Positions 28,099 to 64,000 of a DNA stretch of 64,000 bases are shown here, one piece after another. The notes beneath the pieces are model-generated. The model was given only the letters and a program-made list of their open reading frames with translations. It made no database searches and was not told the DNA's origin. How positions within the stretch are numbered: position 1 is the first letter of the stretch; the number at the start of each line of letters is the position of its first letter. Source of the DNA: Cristatella mucedo. Taxonomy: Eukaryota > Bryozoa > Phylactolaemata > Cristatellidae. The translations under genes were made by a program, and so were the position numbers. Location of the stretch: contig WPIO01000100.1 in NCBI GenBank assembly GCA_009760855.2, positions 1,264,501 through 1,328,500 on the forward strand. The letters are read 5' to 3'.

Positions 28099-28773
28099 CT
28101 ATTGAGTATTAAAAATAGCTATTAATTGTTTTCCTGTACTATAAACAGACCAAAATCTTCCTTCTGATTCTGTTTTAGTTAAGTCAATAACACAATATCC
28201 AAATCTATTTCTAGTAAAAGAATTAACCCATTCTTTAAAATGTTTCTTATCTAAATCACCAACACACGAATTACGAATATATTCTATATAAGTATTATTT
28301 TGTTTACAGATTTTAATCATGTTTATATTATTTCTTATTTCACTTCTAGGAATATTAGTAAATCCTTGAGCAAGATAAAATATGTTCAAACCATTATGTC
28401 TACCACGAGTAAAATAGTCCGAGATTTTTTATTGATCTTCTGTCATCAAATCATCTAGTACAACAACATTCTTACAATTCTTATAAGAATCAACATATTG
28501 CATACTATCAATTCCATTAACCCAAACATAAGCAGGATTATCTTTAGTCATTGACATAAGAACACGATGTAAATTTTGATCTAAACTTGAAGCGATTATT
28601 GTACAAGTATCATAACTTAGCATACCATAAAATATCCAATTCATTACTAACTGTGACTTTCCTGTTCCACTTGGTCCAAGTACTAATGCTCTAATAAGTA
28701 CTTTAGGCAATGGTTCTTTATGTCCAGTATCAACATCTTGTCCAAAATTAAAAGCTCAAACTCCTAACGACAT
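28099..28773 (-). pseudogene. FtsK/HerA-type genome-packaging ATPase, two in-frame stops
   Basis: A single 224-codon frame from ATG 28773 to TAG 28101-28099, broken only by TGA 28758-28756 and TAA 28431-28429. The Walker A motif GPSGTGKS lies near residue 40, and Walker B is a hydrophobic run ending in LDD (VVVLDDL) near residue 108. The motif after Walker B (FTRGRHNGLNIFYLAQ) is typical of the A32-like packaging ATPases of Polintons, adintoviruses and virophages, which pump DNA into the capsid. Length is slightly below the usual 230-260 residues. Confidence 0.82.
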
Positions 28774-28793
28774 TTTTCTATATTATAATAGGT
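28774..28793. promoter_or_regulatory. 20-bp divergent start region, ATPase / zinc-ribbon gene
   Basis: Twenty AT-rich bases between ATG 28773 (minus) and ATG 28794 (plus). ATATAGAAAA faces the ATPase start and TATAATAGGT faces the zinc-ribbon start. Confidence 0.5.
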
Positions 28794-29129
28794 ATGGAAA
28801 TTTATTGTGTTAAGTGTAAAAAACAAACTGATACAATTCATGAAGGATATGTTGAAATGGATAGCACTAAAGGATTAAGGAGAATGGAAAAAGGTGTTTG
28901 TACTATTTGTGGAAGTAAGAAATCAAAGTTTGTAAAACTAAGAAGTCAACCAGTTGGTGAAGGAGTTTTATCACATGGTAAAGAACTTGGAGCAGGTGTA
29001 GAAAATAAACAACAAATAATAGCCGAATTAAAAAAGACTATCGACAAACTAAAAGAAAGTAAAATCAACACCACCAACAGATCTAGAAATAAATCATATT
29101 TTAAAAGGATTAGATATAAAAAACTTTAA
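28794..29129 (+). CDS. Zinc-ribbon protein of the element (DUF5679-type)
   Basis: The N-terminal 40 residues carry CVKC and CTIC separated by about 32 residues and end in GSKKSKFV, the layout of the small zinc-ribbon proteins found in Polintons, adintoviruses and giant viruses. The rest is Gly/Lys-rich and ends in the frame overlapping the protease region, so the last 25 or so codons may be out of the original frame. Role unknown, possibly nucleic-acid binding. Confidence 0.65.
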   Translation: MEIYCVKCKKQTDTIHEGYVEMDSTKGLRRMEKGVCTICGSKKSKFVKLRSQPVGEGVLSHGKELGAGVENKQQIIAELKKTIDKLKESKINTTNRSRNKSYFKRIRYKKL

Positions 29130-29436
29130 AAGAGTCTTTGCAAGAGATGAATTAACAAAACCGTTAGAAAATGAATGTCTAATCTGTAATACAGGAGAAT
29201 CTGATCTTGCAATCTATCACTGGGTAGCATTAAAAGAAGGTAAACAATGTTTTTAATTTAATTCATTTCGAGCTCCAAAAATGCCAGAAGTAATTGATTT
29301 CTTTTGTGTTATACCAAGCTTTCAGACATTTATGCTGCAAGAATACAATCAAACTGATTGTGGAAGAAGGTGCTTAATCTTTCTAAAACTAATGCAAGAG
29401 ATAGATTTTGGAACGACAATGCAATTATTAATTTAA
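29053..29436 (+). pseudogene. Adenain-like cysteine protease of the element, no start codon, one TAA
   Basis: Frame open from 29053 to TAA 29434-29436 with one internal TAA at 29254-29256. The sequence shows the adenovirus/Polinton protease layout: LDIKNFKRVFARDEL at the N-terminus, histidine in YHWVALKEG, the FNSF segment after it, and CG in QTDCGRRCL near the C-terminus with the catalytic cysteine. There is no in-frame ATG at the beginning, so the 5' part is lost or shifted into the overlapping zinc-ribbon frame. The enzyme class matures virion proteins. Confidence 0.72.
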
Positions 29437-29456
29437 TGTAAACATTTTCTTTTCCC

Positions 29457-29468
29457 TATATAGAAATG
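29457..29468 (+). promoter_or_regulatory. TATATAG start motif, element gene 13
   Basis: TATATAGAA directly precedes ATG 29466, identical to the motif at the PLA2-like and penton-like 1 genes. Confidence 0.5.
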
Positions 29469-29888
29469 GATAATAAAATATTTGTATTATTTGAAAATTC
29501 TTCTGTTATCATCCCAAAAGGCAAACCTGCTCGTGTTCATATTGAAGAGAAAATGACTAAAGATTATACACCTTATTTCAATGCATGGATCAATATCAGT
29601 GAAGATATGAGACCTGCGCTAGAAGATATTGTCAATAGAGCAAGTATGAAACTTGAATATAGTGGATATGATTTGTCTCAACGATCAACTATTGGAGTAA
29701 GAATTGCCTTTGGTAGCAAACCAAATATATACTTTGATCAAAAGAACAATCAACTAAAATTCAGTAGTTTTGCTGATGTAATTCAAAAACTTGGTAATGA
29801 CTTGGCCATCACTGGTATTCTTGATGGAGGTTATGTAACTAAAGACACTTACAATTCTGAAGAGAGACTTAAAATTAGATTAAAGTGA
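29466..29888 (+). CDS. Element gene 13, unknown, 140 aa, intact
   Basis: Uninterrupted frame with ATG directly behind a TATATAGAA motif. Mixed alpha/beta composition with no membrane segment, cysteine cluster or known catalytic motif. It is the longest undamaged ORF of the element. No family recognised. Confidence 0.6.
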   Translation: MDNKIFVLFENSSVIIPKGKPARVHIEEKMTKDYTPYFNAWINISEDMRPALEDIVNRASMKLEYSGYDLSQRSTIGVRIAFGSKPNIYFDQKNNQLKFSSFADVIQKLGNDLAITGILDGGYVTKDTYNSEERLKIRLK

Positions 29889-30018
29889 GATCTAGTTAAC
29901 GTTTATTGCGTTGTTTAACGAAGTGAATTCAATCCTTCAGAGAATTAGGCATACAAAACAAACACGAACAACAACACATAAAACAATAAACAAAATACAA
30001 ATTAGATTAGTTGCATTT

Positions 30019-30783
30019 TTATATCTTTTTTATAGTTATATCTAACATTCTATCACCTATTCCTCTAGCATAGTTCTTAATTTTATTTAGACTTGCAGGA
30101 TTACTAACTTTATCTTTTAAGAAATCAGTTGCAAATGAATCATTCAGCATACCACCAATACCAAGTCCTAACTTAGCTTTCGCTGCCATAACAGCTGCAC
30201 CAGTTTTTGTATCTTCACGTACATAAGAAGGCTGACGTGCATAAAGAGCAATACGAGCAGCAGACTCTGAAAATACCAGATCAGATAAATTTCGTATTTC
30301 TGTTCATCTAGGTTCTGGCATAGAACTTGTCTCAGTGCGCAATCGCAATCATGGATAAAATCCAAATCATTTACCCCTTGGTGGCCATCATCTTCCATCT
30401 TTTGATTAAATTTTGTTCTCGGGCACACATAACTATATTTATTAGAATTAATAAAATTTACATTTGGAACAAATTCTGATTTTACTCCTGTAGGTAATTT
30501 CATACGCATCTCACGATTACCATTAGGTTTGTTTATGAAATCTACTAAACCGCTTCATACTTTTCTCTTTTGGATAAGACTAAGATTAAGCTGCATTCCA
30601 ATTCCTTTTGCTTTACATTTTTCTATTCTGTTTAGTTGAGTTTGTGTTAGAATAATTGGAACATTACCTATTAGGTCTTCATGTTTTAGTCTGATTGAAA
30701 TGAAAAAATTGAAATTCTTTAGAATTGTGCTTTAGTTTTAGTTGGTGTTCTGAGAGAACAAGTTTTGTCTCATTATATTCCAT
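30019..30783 (-). pseudogene. Phospholipase-A2-like minor virion protein of the element, broken
   Basis: ATG 30783 sits behind TATATAGAA. The N-terminal part has paired LTxxQ-type repeats, the middle has the degenerate calcium-loop and catalytic signature (YVCPRT, then VNDLDFIHD with the His-Asp dyad), and the C-terminus has an alanine-rich helix (KTGAAVMAAKAKLGLG). This layout is known from parvoviral VP1-type PLA2 domains and from adintovirus/Polinton virion proteins, where it helps membrane penetration. Breaks: a frame change near 30,675, TGA 30557-30555 and a frame change near 30,290. The normally GPGT calcium loop reads CPRT, so activity is lost. Confidence 0.68.
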
Positions 30784-30792
30784 TTCTATATA
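30784..30792 (-). promoter_or_regulatory. TATATAG start motif, PLA2-like gene
   Basis: TATATAGAA directly before ATG 30783-30781. Confidence 0.5.
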
Positions 30793-30830
30793 AATTAAAT
30801 TATTTTAAAGTATTAGAAACATTACATAGA

Positions 30831-30993
30831 TGGATAAAGAAAGGATTGTTGAAGCCATTTTGAATGCAATGAAATATTAAGTAATTTAGTTAGTCAAGCG
30901 AGTGATTTTGTACAACTGATAAATGATTTAAAACATGAATTAAGGATTAGAGGAAAAGAACAAGAAGAAGATTTATTTATTTTAAAGACTTAA
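30831..30993 (+). pseudogene. Element gene 15, small helical protein, one frameshift
   Basis: ATG 30831 follows ACATAG. A 16-codon frame ends in TAA, and a second frame carries on to TAA 30991-30993, giving about 54 residues of Lys/Glu-rich helical sequence if read as one gene. It marks the right end of recognisable element coding sequence. Confidence 0.4.
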
Positions 30994-31297
30994 AAACCAC
31001 GACCCAACTGAGACCGTTCTACCATAAGTATGCTGAATTAAAGGGCATTAGGCTACCCTCGCACGACTACTCGCAGGCGCAAACACTTGCAGATAGGCGG
31101 GGCTGCTCGGTCTAAGCGGAAATCAATTCGGGGAGCATTGTGACAACATTTTCATTTCGAGTTGAATAATCAATTTATCAAAAGTTACATGAAATAAATA
31201 TTTAAATTATATAAAAATATTATTTTAAAATTTAAAGCTATTGTAACTTTCCTAAGCGCACTCCTTGTCGTAGCTACCCGGTTACTCCGGTATACAC

Positions 31298-31308
31298 AAC
31301 ATGGCGGG
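31298..31308 (+). promoter_or_regulatory. YY1-like AACATGGCGGG motif upstream of the ULK4-like gene
   Basis: AACATGGCGGG matches the YY1-type element often found at transcription starts of animal housekeeping genes and lies 275 bp upstream of the ULK4 start codon, just outside the inserted element. The ATG within it opens only a short upstream frame. Confidence 0.35.
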
Positions 31309-31533
31309 AATCGAGGTGCTTTCGAACGCTTGTAAATATCCCTGGGTAACCGAGCCAGCTCGTGAATCTCTGGAAATCAGTTTACCTTATTTAGCTTATA
31401 ATTTAATTAAAATATGCGCATTAAGAATATGATTTTTCATAGTCTTCTCAGTCTGCCTCGGCTCAGTCGACAACTGGTTAGCGGGGGACACCGCGTCAGT
31501 AATCCATGCTGTTTGCCTTTCAGGATTGACAAC

Positions 31534-31566
31534 ATGACGCTCACTCAGAAAGCAAGGACTTTGTGA
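31534..31566 (+). other. Upstream ORF in the ULK4-like 5' UTR
   Basis: ATG to TGA, ten codons, ending 9 bp before the main start codon. A likely 5' UTR splice acceptor (gcctttcag, ending at 31,523) precedes it, so the uORF would be in the mature leader and could lower ULK4 translation. Confidence 0.45.
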
Positions 31567-31575
31567 AGTGATAGA

Positions 31576-63963
<32,388 letters not shown>

Positions 63964-64000
63964 GTGAGTGGTCGGCATGCAGACGGCCCGACGGCCGGCC

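Larger units (their letters stand above)
21505..31000. mobile_element. Decayed Polinton/Maverick- or adintovirus-like integrated element
   Basis: AT-rich, intron-free, gene-dense block of about 9.5 kb between GC-richer host sequence. It carries an rve-type integrase, FtsK/HerA-type ATPase, adenain-like protease, PLA2-like virion protein, two penton-like genes, a fibre-like gene and small unknowns on both strands, a set typical of Polinton/adintovirus elements. No protein-primed DNA polymerase B and no double-jelly-roll capsid gene was found, and no clear terminal inverted repeats. Most genes carry stops or frameshifts, so this is an inactive copy. Boundaries are placed by composition and gene content: the left hairpin at 21,505-21,623 and the last small ORF ending at 30,993. 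Confidence 0.82.

Noticed and set aside
21707-30993. Alternative genetic code in the element
   Set aside because: TAA, TAG and TGA all interrupt frames, real gene ends also use these codons and indels are frequent, so decay explains the stops better.
21500-31030. Long terminal inverted repeats of the Polinton type
   Set aside because: Only a weak partial resemblance was seen between about 21,500 (GGTCTGTTG) and the inverse of about 31,010 (GGTCTCAGTTG); too short and gapped to call. A self dot-plot of the flanks would decide.

Overview
The window is animal nuclear DNA: two spliced metazoan genes with GT-AG introns (one probable GC-AG), many truncated LINE and tRNA-derived SINE copies, and long (AG)n, (CT)n and (CA)n tracts. 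The lineage was not resolved beyond an invertebrate-like metazoan. The two genes diverge from a central intergenic block of about 13.6 kb (17,975-31,575), and a decayed virus-like element fills most of that block.

Left third (403-17,974, minus strand): a complete ten-exon gene for an SLC49A4 (DIRC2)-like major-facilitator transporter. All splice phases agree and the model gives 491 codons plus stop. Its introns hold LINE and SINE fragments and simple repeats, including a 350-bp-arm LINE palindrome at 6,226-6,945.

Centre (18,000-31,575): a CpG-rich stretch beside the transporter 5' end; a diverged satellite-like array with a period of roughly 170-190 bp (19,640-21,500); then an AT-rich, gene-dense insert (about 21,505-31,000) with the gene content of a Polinton/Maverick or adintovirus-type element. 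It carries a retroviral-type integrase, FtsK/HerA-type packaging ATPase, adenain-like cysteine protease, phospholipase-A2-like virion protein, two related penton/minor-capsid-like genes, a tail-fibre-like protein, a coiled-coil protein, two zinc-binding proteins and several unknowns. Most are broken by single stop codons and frameshifts. No protein-primed DNA polymerase and no major capsid gene was found. Several of its genes start directly behind a shared TATATAG-type motif, and two divergent pairs are separated by only 10 and 20 bp.

Right half (31,576-63,963 and beyond, plus strand): a ULK4-like gene encoding a pseudokinase followed by HEAT/armadillo-type repeats. Twenty-five exons with consistent phases give about 1,140 codons; the last part (roughly 130-200 residues by comparison with vertebrate ULK4) lies outside the window. 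Its introns hold three LINE families, SINEs, simple repeats and a 44-bp partial copy of exon 17.

Homology calls rest on remembered family features and by-eye alignment, not on a search.
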